From a virus: a DNA stretch of 49,775 nt. The position numbers and the translations under genes were made by a program. Under the pieces are notes generated by a model. It had not been told where the DNA came from, made no database searches, and worked only from the letters and a program-made list of their open reading frames with translations. Below are positions 37,474 through 45,927 of this stretch, one piece after another; position 1 is the stretch's first letter; each line of letters starts with the position of its first letter. Location of the stretch: IMG/VR virus record IMGVR_UViG_3300022851_001239, positions 1 through 49,775 of that record; one strand, written 5' to 3'.

Positions 37474-39216
37474 TTAGAGATTGAATGAAGACATGAGGAC
37501 CTCGGACGCTTTGATTTCGCCCGAGCCCTGCGCAACGCCAAGGCTTCTCATGTTCGAGATGTAGGTTCCAAACGTGCCGGAATTTGTGATGCCAAGTTTT
37601 TCGGCAATGTCTCGCTGGTGGATCGTGGCTGGGTAGGCCTTGACCAGAAGATCAAGAATTTCACACTGCCGGGAATTGAGCTTGCCGCTGTTCTTCCACC
37701 AATCAATCAGAGCCTGGCCTGTGGGAAGGGCTTCAATATCGCCTGCCATCAGAACACCATCGCCCGTGATTATTCTGTCCTGGGCAGTTCCATCGAGGAG
37801 GCCTGCGGTTTTCATGGCTGAAAGATAGGTTCCAAAGGTGCCGGTCTTTCGTAGACCAACGAGTGTTGCGATAGTTCGGTCGTCGGTGGTCGGGTATCCC
37901 ATCTCTTGGCGACGAATGAGGGCCGCGAGAATCCGCTTTTGTGTGTTGTTCAGATGAACGTCAGGGATATTTCCAGTAGCTGGCTTCGATTTCGCCTGGC
38001 TGTGAGACATAGATGGCAATTTGGATGGCTTGGCTTGTTCAATCCTGCCTGTTGTTTCAATTGCATGCTCAAGCACGCCAACCATGTCGTCGGTTTGCTT
38101 GAGGCACTTCATCAGCGCGTCCACCGATTGACGAAGTTCGGGAATTGTCTTCTTGATCTGGGATTGAAGCTGGAGCAGTATGGGGTCAGGGTCATCAGCC
38201 TTGACGATCACTGCCGCCTGAAGCTGCTTTTGAAGATCGAGGATCTGTCGCTTCAATACAGCAGGATCATTTGCCTTGGCCTGTTCGAGCGATTCGGCCA
38301 TTTGGCTTTTGAGACCTTCAATATCAACGGCTGCCAGCGCCTTGGGTTTTACGATCTTGTCGCCAAACTTTGGTGTGGCCGATGAATCGAACGTCCACCG
38401 CGGACGAATCTTTACCCGGTTCAGAACGTCAAGGGTCGGGCTCCATATCCACGCCTCGCCCTGCTTGAGCTGATGCAGGCTGGACATCACGAGCTTGGAC
38501 TTCTCTCCGTCGTCGTGGACTTGAACCCATTCATCCATTGCCCTGCGGTCATGTGGGCCAACAAGTCGCAGGGCAATCATGGTGTCGGCCTGGCTCAGCA
38601 CGTCTTTGTTGATCTTGGCCGTGCGCTGTGAAATCACGCTCACGCCGATACCACTGGATCGACCACGGCGGACCAGGTCATCAATCGCCCCGAAGCATTG
38701 CTGTGTGCCTGGGTAGACCATTTGAGGCGCGTAAAGGTCCGCTTCGTCGATGACCAGGTGGACCGGGGATCGGTTGCCCGACTTGCCCTTGAGTTCATAC
38801 AGCCGTTCGGCGAAGGCCGCGACGAATTGGCGCTGGGCGTTCTTTGACAGATGACGGAGTGACAGGACGGCCGGGGTCGAATGTTCGACCAGAAAATCAG
38901 CGATGATGTGTCCGTGCGTGGCTTGAAGCGGCAGGTCACCGTGTTCGCCGCCCATGACGACAATCGGTAGGCCCGGACCTTTACCTGATGCGTCAGATCG
39001 CAGGCCCCACCAGACGTCCAGCGGGTCGATGATGACGACCTGCATGTTCATGGCCAGCATTTCCTCGGTAATCACGACCAAGCTGTTGGTCTTGCCCGAG
39101 CCACGCACGCCTACGGCTGCTGCGGTTGATGTGACGTACTGGGGCGAAAGCTGCATGGGCTTGCCCGAGTCGATGATGGTCCCGATATCAAGATGGTTCT
39201 TCATTTGGTTGCTCAT
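37474..39216 (-). CDS. HerA/FtsK-like ATPase with two C-terminal winged helices
   Basis: This protein of 580 residues has Walker A GVRGSGKTNS, VVIIDPLDVWWGL, Walker B HLVIDEADLYAPQMV, and GIGVSVISQRTAKINKDVLSQADTMIALRL, the sensor region of HerA/FtsK-type translocases. A coiled coil follows (about 310-400). The C-terminal part has two related winged-helix units: each ends GTFGTY(L/I)S-x-M followed by a Leu/Val-rich wing. HerA-type proteins move DNA for end processing or for packaging and segregation; a NurA partner was not seen. The ATG at 39216 (MSNQMKNH) is favoured over the ATG at 39240 because AGG is placed better. Confidence 0.8.
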   Translation of the reverse strand: MSNQMKNHLDIGTIIDSGKPMQLSPQYVTSTAAAVGVRGSGKTNSLVVITEEMLAMNMQVVIIDPLDVWWGLRSDASGKGPGLPIVVMGGEHGDLPLQATHGHIIADFLVEHSTPAVLSLRHLSKNAQRQFVAAFAERLYELKGKSGNRSPVHLVIDEADLYAPQMVYPGTQQCFGAIDDLVRRGRSSGIGVSVISQRTAKINKDVLSQADTMIALRLVGPHDRRAMDEWVQVHDDGEKSKLVMSSLHQLKQGEAWIWSPTLDVLNRVKIRPRWTFDSSATPKFGDKIVKPKALAAVDIEGLKSQMAESLEQAKANDPAVLKRQILDLQKQLQAAVIVKADDPDPILLQLQSQIKKTIPELRQSVDALMKCLKQTDDMVGVLEHAIETTGRIEQAKPSKLPSMSHSQAKSKPATGNIPDVHLNNTQKRILAALIRRQEMGYPTTDDRTIATLVGLRKTGTFGTYLSAMKTAGLLDGTAQDRIITGDGVLMAGDIEALPTGQALIDWWKNSGKLNSRQCEILDLLVKAYPATIHQRDIAEKLGITNSGTFGTYISNMRSLGVAQGSGEIKASEVLMSSFNL

Positions 39217-39294
39217 GCGTTCGCCTGTGGGAACAGGCATCGTTGTTGTGTTGAGACTTCGTCTATGCGACGAGCAACAAGCTGCGTCTGTGAT

Positions 39295-39603
39295 TCACTT
39301 CGTCACCTCCCACCACTGCCCGCACCCATCACGTCGGCCGTCCTGCCGCGCCTCCCCTCGCTTTTTCAAGTCGCAAAGTCGGCGGTTCACCTCGGCCTTG
39401 TCCATCTGCATGGCCTCAGCCAGTTCGATGTACGTGCGACCGGGCGTGAGTCGCAGCTGGTTGGCCACGAGTTGGCAGTTGTTCTGTCGTTGGCCGTTGC
39501 GGTTCACGCGATGGGCTGCGTCGTGGCTCGTCGCCGTTCCTTTGACGCGGGCAATGCGTGGCAGCTGGTCTGGTTGGTTGAATAGTCCGGGTTGGGTATT
39601 CAT
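39295..39603 (-). CDS. Winged-helix DNA-binding protein
   Basis: This 102-residue protein starts MNTQPGLFNQPDQLPRIARV. From LTPGRTYIELAEAMQMDKAEVNRRLCDLKKRGEARQDGRRDGCGQWWEV it shows a winged helix: helix, turn, recognition helix (AEVNRRLCDLKKRG), and a beta wing with Trp. AAAGGAACGCG gives the ribosome site. It lies between the DnaB/small membrane genes and the HerA-like gene and may regulate or assist replication. Confidence 0.68.
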   Translation of the reverse strand: MNTQPGLFNQPDQLPRIARVKGTATSHDAAHRVNRNGQRQNNCQLVANQLRLTPGRTYIELAEAMQMDKAEVNRRLCDLKKRGEARQDGRRDGCGQWWEVTK

Positions 39604-39758
39604 CGCGTTCCTTTCTTTGTGCTGATCCAAGCTCTCAAATCACCGGCCATCACGACGCACCAGATGAATCCACAGGCAAGAGCAAAGAGAAATAATCCAA
39701 GGGCAGCGTCAGCACGTTCTACGAATCCGTTGGGTCGGTGTTGTTGCCAAAGTTTCAT
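39600..39758 (-). CDS. Small membrane protein (52 aa)
   Basis: This gene encodes MKLWQQHRPNGFVERADAAL and then LGLFLFALACGFIWCVVMAG, a single transmembrane helix, with a basic tail. The ATG overlaps the DnaB stop (ATGA), and its stop overlaps the ATG of the winged-helix gene, so it is translated in a chain. No family is known. A membrane anchor for replication proteins is possible, but unsupported. Confidence 0.65.
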   Translation of the reverse strand: MKLWQQHRPNGFVERADAALGLFLFALACGFIWCVVMAGDLRAWISTKKGTR

Positions 39759-41182
39759 GGGTAAAGCACTCCCTGTGTGTCTTGAATGTCGGGTTGGTCA
39801 ATCGGATGGAGCACCAAGTTGTTGAAGCGGGCCAGCCGTGATTCAAAGTGCAGGCGAACGGTGTCAGTCGGACCGTTGCGTTGCTTGACCACGATGGCCT
39901 CGGCTTCGTTCGTTGGTGTGTAATCGGGTTCGCTGCGACGGTAGTAGTCTTCGCGGTGAAGCATGACTATGACGTCAGCGTCCTGTTCAATGCTGCCACT
40001 CTCACGCAGGTCGCTCATCATCGGGCGGCGATTACCACGGCCTTCGATCTGACGGTTCAACTGCGATAGCGCGATCACCGGAACATCGAGTTCCATGGCC
40101 AGCGTCTTCAAGCCCTTGGATATCTGGCTCACTTCCTGCTGGCGATTCTCTTGGCCGGGGCATGTCATAAGTTGCAGGTAGTCGATGAAAATCACCTGCA
40201 CTTCATCACGGGCCACGAGCTTCCGAGCTTTGGATCGCAGTTGCATCAGGCTGATCCCCGCCTGGTCGTCGATGAACAACGGTGTCTCTCTTAATTCGTT
40301 GGCCGTGATGTTGATCTGTGCGAATTGCTCGCCACTAAGTCGGCGTTTGCGAATTGCCTGAAAGTCAACGCCGGACTCGCTCGATACGATCCGTTCATTC
40401 AGAGATTTGCGGGACATCTCGAGCGAGAAGAAGGCCGTCGGAACTTTTGATACCCCAGCCAGGTGCATGGCGCATTGCATGGCAAACGCGGTCTTACCCA
40501 TTGATGGACGAGCGGCCATGATGATGAGTTCTGCGGGCTTCAAGCCGGTAAGCAGACCATCAAGATCAAGGAAGCCTGTAGGCAAGCCAGTAACCTCTCC
40601 GCCGTCACTGTTTTCAATTTCATCCAGCCATTCGTCCGTGACCTTGCCTATTCGGACAGTGTCGCTCTGTCCCTGCTGTGACTTCGAGGCAACGGCGAAC
40701 ATCTTGGCTTCGGCCCTGTCGATTTGGTCGGCTGCTTCATCATGTGAGTGGTAGGCGTCTTGCGTGATTTCCTCGGCCTTCTCAATGATGTCACGCAGGC
40801 GTGCTTTATCGACAACAATCTGTGCATAGTGGGCGGCGGCGGCGGCTGACGGAACAGCATCGACGAGGTTGATGAGATATTCGACACCACCGACATCATC
40901 GAGTTCTTCACGGTCGGCCAGGAATTGCCTGAGGTGGACGGCATCAACAGGCTTCGATTTATTCCGCAGGGTGACCATCGCGACATATATCGCAGCGTTC
41001 TTGGCGTGATAAAAATCTTCGGGGCTTGGGATGATGCTCGCCACGTCGTCAATGCAATTGGGGTCAAGTAGCATCGCACCCAGTACGGCAGCTTCGGCTT
41101 CGACGGATTCGGGCATGTGGGCGTCGCCCCGCCGTACTGGCTCGCGCCGTTTAGATTTGTCGTTCCTTCGGTTCAACTTCAA
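39755..41182 (-). CDS. dnaB: Replicative DNA helicase DnaB
   Basis: This 475-residue helicase starts with a TTG codon directly after the loader stop; a TTG two codons downstream or ATG at residue 23 are alternatives. The N-terminal domain (MPESVEAEAAVLGAMLLDPNC ... LVDAVPSAAAAAHYA) is complete. The RecA-like domain has Walker A ARPSMGKTA (about 224-231), FFSLEMSRKSLNERI, Walker B QVIFIDYLQLM and the arginine finger region RRPMMSDLRESGSIEQDADVIVMLHR. It unwinds phage DNA with the DnaC-like loader next to it. Length is close to host DnaB. Confidence 0.95.
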   Translation of the reverse strand: MKLNRRNDKSKRREPVRRGDAHMPESVEAEAAVLGAMLLDPNCIDDVASIIPSPEDFYHAKNAAIYVAMVTLRNKSKPVDAVHLRQFLADREELDDVGGVEYLINLVDAVPSAAAAAHYAQIVVDKARLRDIIEKAEEITQDAYHSHDEAADQIDRAEAKMFAVASKSQQGQSDTVRIGKVTDEWLDEIENSDGGEVTGLPTGFLDLDGLLTGLKPAELIIMAARPSMGKTAFAMQCAMHLAGVSKVPTAFFSLEMSRKSLNERIVSSESGVDFQAIRKRRLSGEQFAQINITANELRETPLFIDDQAGISLMQLRSKARKLVARDEVQVIFIDYLQLMTCPGQENRQQEVSQISKGLKTLAMELDVPVIALSQLNRQIEGRGNRRPMMSDLRESGSIEQDADVIVMLHREDYYRRSEPDYTPTNEAEAIVVKQRNGPTDTVRLHFESRLARFNNLVLHPIDQPDIQDTQGVLYP

Positions 41183-41871
41183 TTCCTTGCACGAAAGTCA
41201 TTGGCGTTGCATTCGATGATGCCGCCGTTTTCTTTGATCCTCGACACCATGGCCGGTCCGATTGCCTGGCAGAAGACATTGGCGCTTTGGTTGGCGATCA
41301 GGATCGTGGATTTCATCGCCCCGTATCGCTTGTTCAAAATCGCGTGAAGCATGTTGTTTTCCCAGTCAGATTCACCACGCCGGTCGGCGTCGTCGATGAC
41401 CAGAAATTGTGGGATGGTGTAGCTGTTGAACAGTTCAAGCTCACTGATGCCTGCCCGTGACTGGTAGGGACTTCGCATGGTGAGGATCATCGCGCCAATG
41501 TCGGTGAACATCGCTGAGGGCCGCGTCATCTTCCAGATCGACTGCCGCATGACCTCGACGGCCATCTGTGTCTTGCCGCTGCCTGGGTCTCCGACGATCG
41601 CGACGGTCGCGCCTTCGTCATGGTTCGTCATCGCGATGGTGCGGTTCAACTGCCTGCCCCACTCGCCCTTGAAGTTCAACCCGTTGTTATGAATTCGCTG
41701 ACGGTGACGGGCCGATACCTTTGTGCCGTTCCAGCAGGATCGACGCGTGTGCTCAAGGACGATGGCGTCGTATTCTGTTTTTCGATCAGCATTTGATGGG
41801 TTTAAGTGTGAGGTTGTCACCGGTGTAGCGGCCTTCGTTTTGCTTGGTTCGTTGTCGTTCTTTCGAATCAT
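41179..41871 (-). CDS. DnaC-like helicase loader ATPase
   Basis: This 230-residue protein has Walker A VGDPGSGKTQM (about 94-101), AMFTDIGAMILTM, Walker B FLVIDDADRR, and ILIANQSANVF as sensor 1, which fits DnaC/IstB-type AAA+ loaders. It overlaps the upstream initiator-like gene by 86 bases, and AAAGG lies a few bases before the ATG. The gene order initiator - loader - helicase is typical of phages with their own replisome. Confidence 0.82.
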   Translation of the reverse strand: MIRKNDNEPSKTKAATPVTTSHLNPSNADRKTEYDAIVLEHTRRSCWNGTKVSARHRQRIHNNGLNFKGEWGRQLNRTIAMTNHDEGATVAIVGDPGSGKTQMAVEVMRQSIWKMTRPSAMFTDIGAMILTMRSPYQSRAGISELELFNSYTIPQFLVIDDADRRGESDWENNMLHAILNKRYGAMKSTILIANQSANVFCQAIGPAMVSRIKENGGIIECNANDFRARN

Positions 41872-42688
41872 GGTTCTTGCCTTTCATGGCTTGGGGCATA
41901 CGGTGTTCGACTCGGCATGTTTCAATCACACGGGAGATGTAGGCGTTCCAGCCTGTGGTCTTCATCTCAATGGGCATGACCTTGATGGCGGCTGCGATGA
42001 AATCGCTGGGGTCTACTGGTTGGTCGTTCACGCTGACCGGATTCTGATCAAGGATCGAACGGAACCGTGCGATTTTGGCGTCTTCGTGCTTTAGGGTCTG
42101 GCGTCCGAGGAAGGTTTCGAGCGCTGCGTAATCAGGAGCGGTGGCGTACTCGACTTTGGTTGGTGGCTTGGGCCTCTGGGTGGTCGTCTGCGTGGCAGAT
42201 TTGGATTGGGCTTGTTTTCGCTCGCGATAACGTCTGTTGCGTTCCGCCCTAAGCTCTTTGCTTCGGCTGGCCCATTTGGGTTCGTCGCTTTGGTTTGTGT
42301 CGTAGCCTTTTCGCTCGCTATCGATGACGTTATGGATGCAAAATTTTGGAAAGCGTGCAGTCTTGGCGTTGTGGTCGAACTCGATCCATCCACACTGCTC
42401 CATCGCAACTGATAATCCGGGGGCGATAGTGTCAACAGATTTTGGGATGGTTGAATCCATCACCACGTCATCACCATCTACTTTCCCAAAGTCGTTAGCA
42501 TCACCCCATAAGTCATGAAGAAAACCCACAAGCAAGTAGGTTGTGTGGACATGGTTTTTAATCTCGTCTTGACCCTGCATACCGAATCGTTGCATGAAAG
42601 CCTCATTCGCCATGAGGCAAGTAGCCATCTGACGAACAATAGAATGATTCTTTAATCGGGTACGCATTTTGATCCACTCACCTGCCAC
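41786..42688 (-). CDS. Putative replication initiator / replisome organizer
   Basis: This 300-residue protein starts at GTG after GGAG. The N-terminal 110 residues are helical with Trp, His and Phe (GEWIKMRTRLKNHSIVRQMATCLM, LVGFLHDLWGDANDFGK), then CGWIEFDHNAKTARFPKF. A basic linker (RAERNRRYRERKQAQ) leads to a C-terminal helical domain (TLKHEDAKIARFRSILDQ ... GWNAYISRVIETCR). This fits replisome-organizer proteins that bind the origin and hand over to DnaC. Its layout is partly repeated in gene 42732..43046. The origin itself could not be identified. Confidence 0.6.
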   Translation of the reverse strand: MAGEWIKMRTRLKNHSIVRQMATCLMANEAFMQRFGMQGQDEIKNHVHTTYLLVGFLHDLWGDANDFGKVDGDDVVMDSTIPKSVDTIAPGLSVAMEQCGWIEFDHNAKTARFPKFCIHNVIDSERKGYDTNQSDEPKWASRSKELRAERNRRYRERKQAQSKSATQTTTQRPKPPTKVEYATAPDYAALETFLGRQTLKHEDAKIARFRSILDQNPVSVNDQPVDPSDFIAAAIKVMPIEMKTTGWNAYISRVIETCRVEHRMPQAMKGKNHDSKERQRTKQNEGRYTGDNLTLKPIKC

Positions 42689-42731
42689 GTTTGAAACTCC
42701 TTCGATATTTCGCTACTTCGTTAAGGCAGAT

Positions 42732-43046
42732 TCATTTGTTGCTTGTTCTTGCTTGTTTGCGTTTGCGATATCGACGCATGCGCATTTTGGTCATATGTCT
42801 CGCCCGAATATCTGCGGCCGGAAGTGCTTCGACTTCACGAAATCCGGCATGCAACATGGCTTCGCCAAATCCATCATGTCTGACAACGTGATTGATGATC
42901 GAGGTCTTGATCTGCATGGTGACGTTGCCTGGGTATTGCTGTTCTTTCCAGCACCAGAACCTGACGAGTTTCCCAATCGCTTCGTCGGGACTGATGCTCA
43001 ACACGTCCGCGGTCGAGGTATCGAATTTGATCCAGTTGTCTGTCAT
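42732..43046 (-). CDS. Small initiator-like protein
   Basis: This 104-residue protein begins MTDNWIKFDTSTADVLSISPDEAIGKLVRFWCW and ends MRRYRKRKQARTSNK. It shares with the next gene the Trp-Ile-Lys start, the helical region and the basic R-Y-R-x-R-K-Q-A linker but lacks the C-terminal domain. It may be a paralogue that arose by duplication and was shortened. AGGAGAACAAC precedes the ATG at 43046, which is chosen over an upstream ATG. Confidence 0.6.
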   Translation of the reverse strand: MTDNWIKFDTSTADVLSISPDEAIGKLVRFWCWKEQQYPGNVTMQIKTSIINHVVRHDGFGEAMLHAGFREVEALPAADIRARHMTKMRMRRYRKRKQARTSNK

Positions 43047-43066
43047 GTTGTTCTCCTGTTGTGAGT

Positions 43067-43528
43067 TCATCTAGTTGGTACGAGGTTGCCTTGGTGGTCG
43101 TATCGCACCGAGCAGCTGCGTTGCTGGTCGTCGCGTGCACGACGTGAGGCTTGGGCGATCCACCCGTCACGCTCTGGGCTGCCCTGTCGTTTCCAGAGGG
43201 CAAAATGCCCGAGACACAACCCGCCTTCGTGGAGAAGAATCTTGCAATGCAAGACTTTGCATTTGCCCCGGTTCGGCTCGGTTGAGTTTTTTCGCCAGTC
43301 TGCTGGCTTGGCTGAAAAATCTGTATTTGGGATCGTGGTGGCGACACCCTCTTGGTTGATTTTGATGGTCTGTCGCCACGTACATTCGGTGCATTCGGCG
43401 CTGATGTGCTCGGTTCCAATTTGATTGTGTGCGCCACGTTCACGGAATGCCCGGGCGTGGCAGCGTGGGCAGTTGATGGTGAGCATGATGTTGGATACGA
43501 CCTGCGGGTCGATGGTGTCTGAGTACAT
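43067..43528 (-). CDS. Zinc-finger protein, unknown role
   Basis: This 153-residue protein has CPRCHARAF and CTECTWRQT, a typical four-Cys zinc ribbon, then CKVLHCKILLHEGGLCLGHFALW, a second Cys/His site as in HNH-like or zinc-binding domains. It starts MYSDTIDPQVVSNIM. It lies at the start of the replication genes. DNA binding is likely; no specific function is known. Confidence 0.6.
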   Translation of the reverse strand: MYSDTIDPQVVSNIMLTINCPRCHARAFRERGAHNQIGTEHISAECTECTWRQTIKINQEGVATTIPNTDFSAKPADWRKNSTEPNRGKCKVLHCKILLHEGGLCLGHFALWKRQGSPERDGWIAQASRRARDDQQRSCSVRYDHQGNLVPTR

Positions 43529-43563
43529 GGGGTTGTCTCGTTTGTGTCGTTGAGTAGTCAATG

Positions 43564-43628
43564 CTGCGGGAAGGGTTCGAACCTCCAACCTCTGTTTACC
43601 AGTGCCCGTCCTCGTTGAGCTTCCGCAG
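43564..43628 (-). ncRNA. tRNA-like element (possibly degenerate tRNA)
   Basis: On the minus strand the stretch has an acceptor-like stem CTGCGG/CCGCAG, a D-arm-like GCTC...GGGC with a GG-containing loop, and a T-arm GGAGG-TTCGAAC-CCTTC. The anticodon region is too short (a three-pair stem, five-base loop), so a standard tRNA cannot be drawn and the total is only about 65 bases. It lies alone in the 141-base gap between genes. Confidence 0.3.
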
Positions 43629-43669
43629 ACCAGCCCTGTTTAACGTCCGTGGTAAGACGACCATTGGGA

Positions 43670-44731
43670 TTAGAAGTTGATGGTGACGTGAGGGATGCGG
43701 CCGTCGCGGATGGCTTGAGCGACAACGATTCCGACGTCATTGCCGCCAGTTGATTTAGTTGCGTCATTGATTGACTCGATAACGCTTTTCATCACAGACT
43801 CGACATGCTTGGCGTTCGCCGCTCGCTTCTCGTCTGCTTCACGCTTGGCCTGTGCTTCGCGTTCAACCTTCGCCTTGGCGTTGGCCTCCGCTTCTGCTGC
43901 TCGTCGCTCTGCGGCTGCTGTTGCGGACTGGGCGTCGGCTTCACGTTTGGCTGCTGCTTCACGTTCGGCCTGTCGTTCGGCGCGTGCCTTGGCCTCTGCT
44001 GCGATTTGCTTGGCCTGCGCGTCGGCCTCTGCTTGGGCTTTGGCTTTTGCTGCTGCTTCGGCGGCGATACGGGCCTCGCGGTCTGCTTGTTCACGCTTCG
44101 TCGCTTCTTCACGCAGGCGGGCGAGTTCGGCCTGTTCGGCGTCGTGCTTTTGGCGGGCGGCGAGACCAGCTTTCAAGTCGGCCAGATCGTTGTCACGCAG
44201 CGTCGTAGCTTCGGCCATGCGTTCAGCGAACACGCCGGGCAGGATGTCGATGCTTTCCAGTTCCGTGATGGCCGTCTGCATGGCGATGGCGGATGAGTTG
44301 ATGGTGATGCCCATGGCCTTCTGGCAGACATTGTCAATCGCCTCCTGAATCGCCTGCTTGCGTGCCGTCTCTTTGTCCTCGATGGCCTTCAACGGTTCGT
44401 CGTGGACGGCGATCATTTCTTCGATCTGTGTGGAGAACGTCTTGGCTGTCGCGTCAACCTTGCGGCCGTATTCCAGCGATTCGGCTTTGAGCGACTTACG
44501 CTTGTTTTCAATCGCGGTCTTGACCTTGCGGAACTGGGCGACATGCGAGCGTGCCATCTTGTTGCCTTTGGGTGATTCGTAATCAAAGACGGCGTTGTCG
44601 TTGTCCTTCCTCAACTCGTCCAATTGCTTGTCAACATCGGCATAGGCGATGCGGACCATTTCTTCGACAGTCATGATCGTGATCGCGGTTTCGGGCTGGT
44701 CTATCACTTCTGTTGTTTCGGGCGTGCTCAT
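43670..44731 (-). CDS. Coiled-coil, Ala/Glu-rich phage protein
   Basis: This 353-residue protein has an N-terminal globular part (about 1-190) and then a long uninterrupted coiled-coil region (about 195-310; Ala, Glu, Lys, Arg and Gln rich with repeats like EAEANAKAKVEREAQAKRE). The end (MKSVIESINDATKST...VVAQAIRDGRIPHVTINF) is a short domain. It lies next to the RecT-like and exonuclease genes, a common place for such proteins in phage recombination operons. The function is unknown. Confidence 0.6.
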   Translation of the reverse strand: MSTPETTEVIDQPETAITIMTVEEMVRIAYADVDKQLDELRKDNDNAVFDYESPKGNKMARSHVAQFRKVKTAIENKRKSLKAESLEYGRKVDATAKTFSTQIEEMIAVHDEPLKAIEDKETARKQAIQEAIDNVCQKAMGITINSSAIAMQTAITELESIDILPGVFAERMAEATTLRDNDLADLKAGLAARQKHDAEQAELARLREEATKREQADREARIAAEAAAKAKAQAEADAQAKQIAAEAKARAERQAEREAAAKREADAQSATAAAERRAAEAEANAKAKVEREAQAKREADEKRAANAKHVESVMKSVIESINDATKSTGGNDVGIVVAQAIRDGRIPHVTINF

Positions 44732-44769
44732 GTTGGTTCTCGGTAAAAGGGTTGAATGAAAATTCCACC

Positions 44770-44794
44770 GCGTGCCGAATGGTTAGCGGCACGC
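44770..44794 (-). other. Stable inverted repeat in the leader of the coiled-coil gene
   Basis: On the minus strand GCGTGCCG pairs perfectly with CGGCACGC over a nine-base loop. It lies upstream of the start of gene 43670..44731. No direct T run follows, so it may be an mRNA structure or an imperfect terminator of the upstream gene. Confidence 0.5.
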
Positions 44795-44814
44795 AGCGGA
44801 AGAAAAGAGCGGGG

Positions 44815-45534
44815 TTATTGCAGGATGCCTTCTGCGTAGGTTTCGGCGTGAAACTCGACGTTCTTGATTGCCGTGTCGATGTCGATGGATGGTGCGCCTG
44901 CGTGTTCGAGCGACTTCTTGAATTCGCCGCCGCGTGAATCCTGCTTGGTCGAACGCCATGAGCCGATGGTCGTGATGCCCAGCGACTTCGCGGCCTTGAC
45001 CACGGCGTCGGGGATGATGCCGTCCAGTGACTTGAGCTGCCAATCGCCGTCGGTTGCTTCGTCTGCCTGGTCGAGCAACGGTCCGTCGCTGGCTTCATCA
45101 CCTTCGTCGTCGTGGTCTTCTTTGGCTTCGATGGCCGTGCCGGTGCGTGCGATCTTGAGCGTCGCGGTCTTGTACTTGAAGTGCGTGATCTTCTCGACGT
45201 CGATGTTGTTGATGTTGAACGTCAGGCCTGCCGAGAATGATCCGGGCGAGGTATTGAACCCTTTGATGTCGCATGATCCTGCGAACTCATCGTCCTTCAT
45301 GGATTCGATATGTGTCTGGCCTTCGATCTGTTTACCTTCGCCGCCTTCGAGGATCAGCACGACATCGTGGCGTGAGTTACTGAACGCGATGTCAGCGTTG
45401 TTGATGTTCATGTTGTCGCGGTCGACCGAGAACCCGAGCCTGCATGTGTTCTTGCCAAACCCAAGTCCTTTGGTTTCGACCGGGATTTCCAGTTCAAACT
45501 TCTCTGCCGCCTTGCTGTCTGTAGTCTGAGTCAT
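44815..45534 (-). CDS. Hypothetical protein, beta-rich with acidic linker
   Basis: This 239-residue protein begins MTQTTDSKAAEKFELEIPVETKG and has a beta-rich domain of about 125 residues (LGFSVDRDNMNINNADIAF, FNINNIDVEKITHFKYKTATLKI), an acidic linker (EAKEDHDDEGDEASDGPLLDQADEATDGD), and a small C-terminal helix domain. The fold and acidic linker remind of single-strand DNA-binding proteins, but no motif confirms it. GAGGACAACGCA precedes the ATG. It is in the recombination module. Confidence 0.5.
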   Translation of the reverse strand: MTQTTDSKAAEKFELEIPVETKGLGFGKNTCRLGFSVDRDNMNINNADIAFSNSRHDVVLILEGGEGKQIEGQTHIESMKDDEFAGSCDIKGFNTSPGSFSAGLTFNINNIDVEKITHFKYKTATLKIARTGTAIEAKEDHDDEGDEASDGPLLDQADEATDGDWQLKSLDGIIPDAVVKAAKSLGITTIGSWRSTKQDSRGGEFKKSLEHAGAPSIDIDTAIKNVEFHAETYAEGILQ

Positions 45535-45636
45535 TGCGTTGTCCTCTACGTGAAAAATGGTTTCGATATCCGTTTCGATCCAAAGCCTGCCCCAGCCGTG
45601 AAGCCGGGAGCAGATCGCCCGCAAAACGATGCAGGG

Positions 45637-45894
45637 TTATTTTTTATTCAGGGTCGCCATGTACGGCGGCGGGTATTTGTCTGCCGTGCAGATTTGGTAA
45701 ACCGTTCGCTTGGGCTTCAACACGATCACACCCTTGCGCCGAAGCAAAGATCGTGCTTTGCGATAGGCGCTGCGATTCGCCCTTGTCGATGACAGGCTGG
45801 TGTGTTTTGCCTGGTCGATTTCGTCTTGGCGAATACCTCTGACTGTGAGGTACTTGCCTTTGGTGTTGTTCATGCCTGCTGATGCCGTTCCCAT
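45637..45894 (-). CDS. Small basic protein, unknown
   Basis: This 85-residue protein starts MGTASAGMNNTKGKYLTVRGIRQDEIDQAKHTS and is rich in Arg, Lys and Thr with a central RSAYRKARSLLRRKGVIVLKPKRT. This suggests DNA or RNA binding. AGGAGCAACAC gives the ribosome site. It lies downstream of the intergenic region 45895..46250. Confidence 0.55.
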   Translation of the reverse strand: MGTASAGMNNTKGKYLTVRGIRQDEIDQAKHTSLSSTRANRSAYRKARSLLRRKGVIVLKPKRTVYQICTADKYPPPYMATLNKK

Positions 45895-45927
45895 GTGTTG
45901 CTCCTGCGTGTGGTTTGTGATTGAAAT

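Noticed and set aside
43740-44348. Long plus-strand frames opposite the coiled-coil gene
   Set aside because: They arise from the Ala/Glu/Lys-rich repeats on the minus strand and encode Ser/Ala/Cys or Leu/Cys-rich nonsense.
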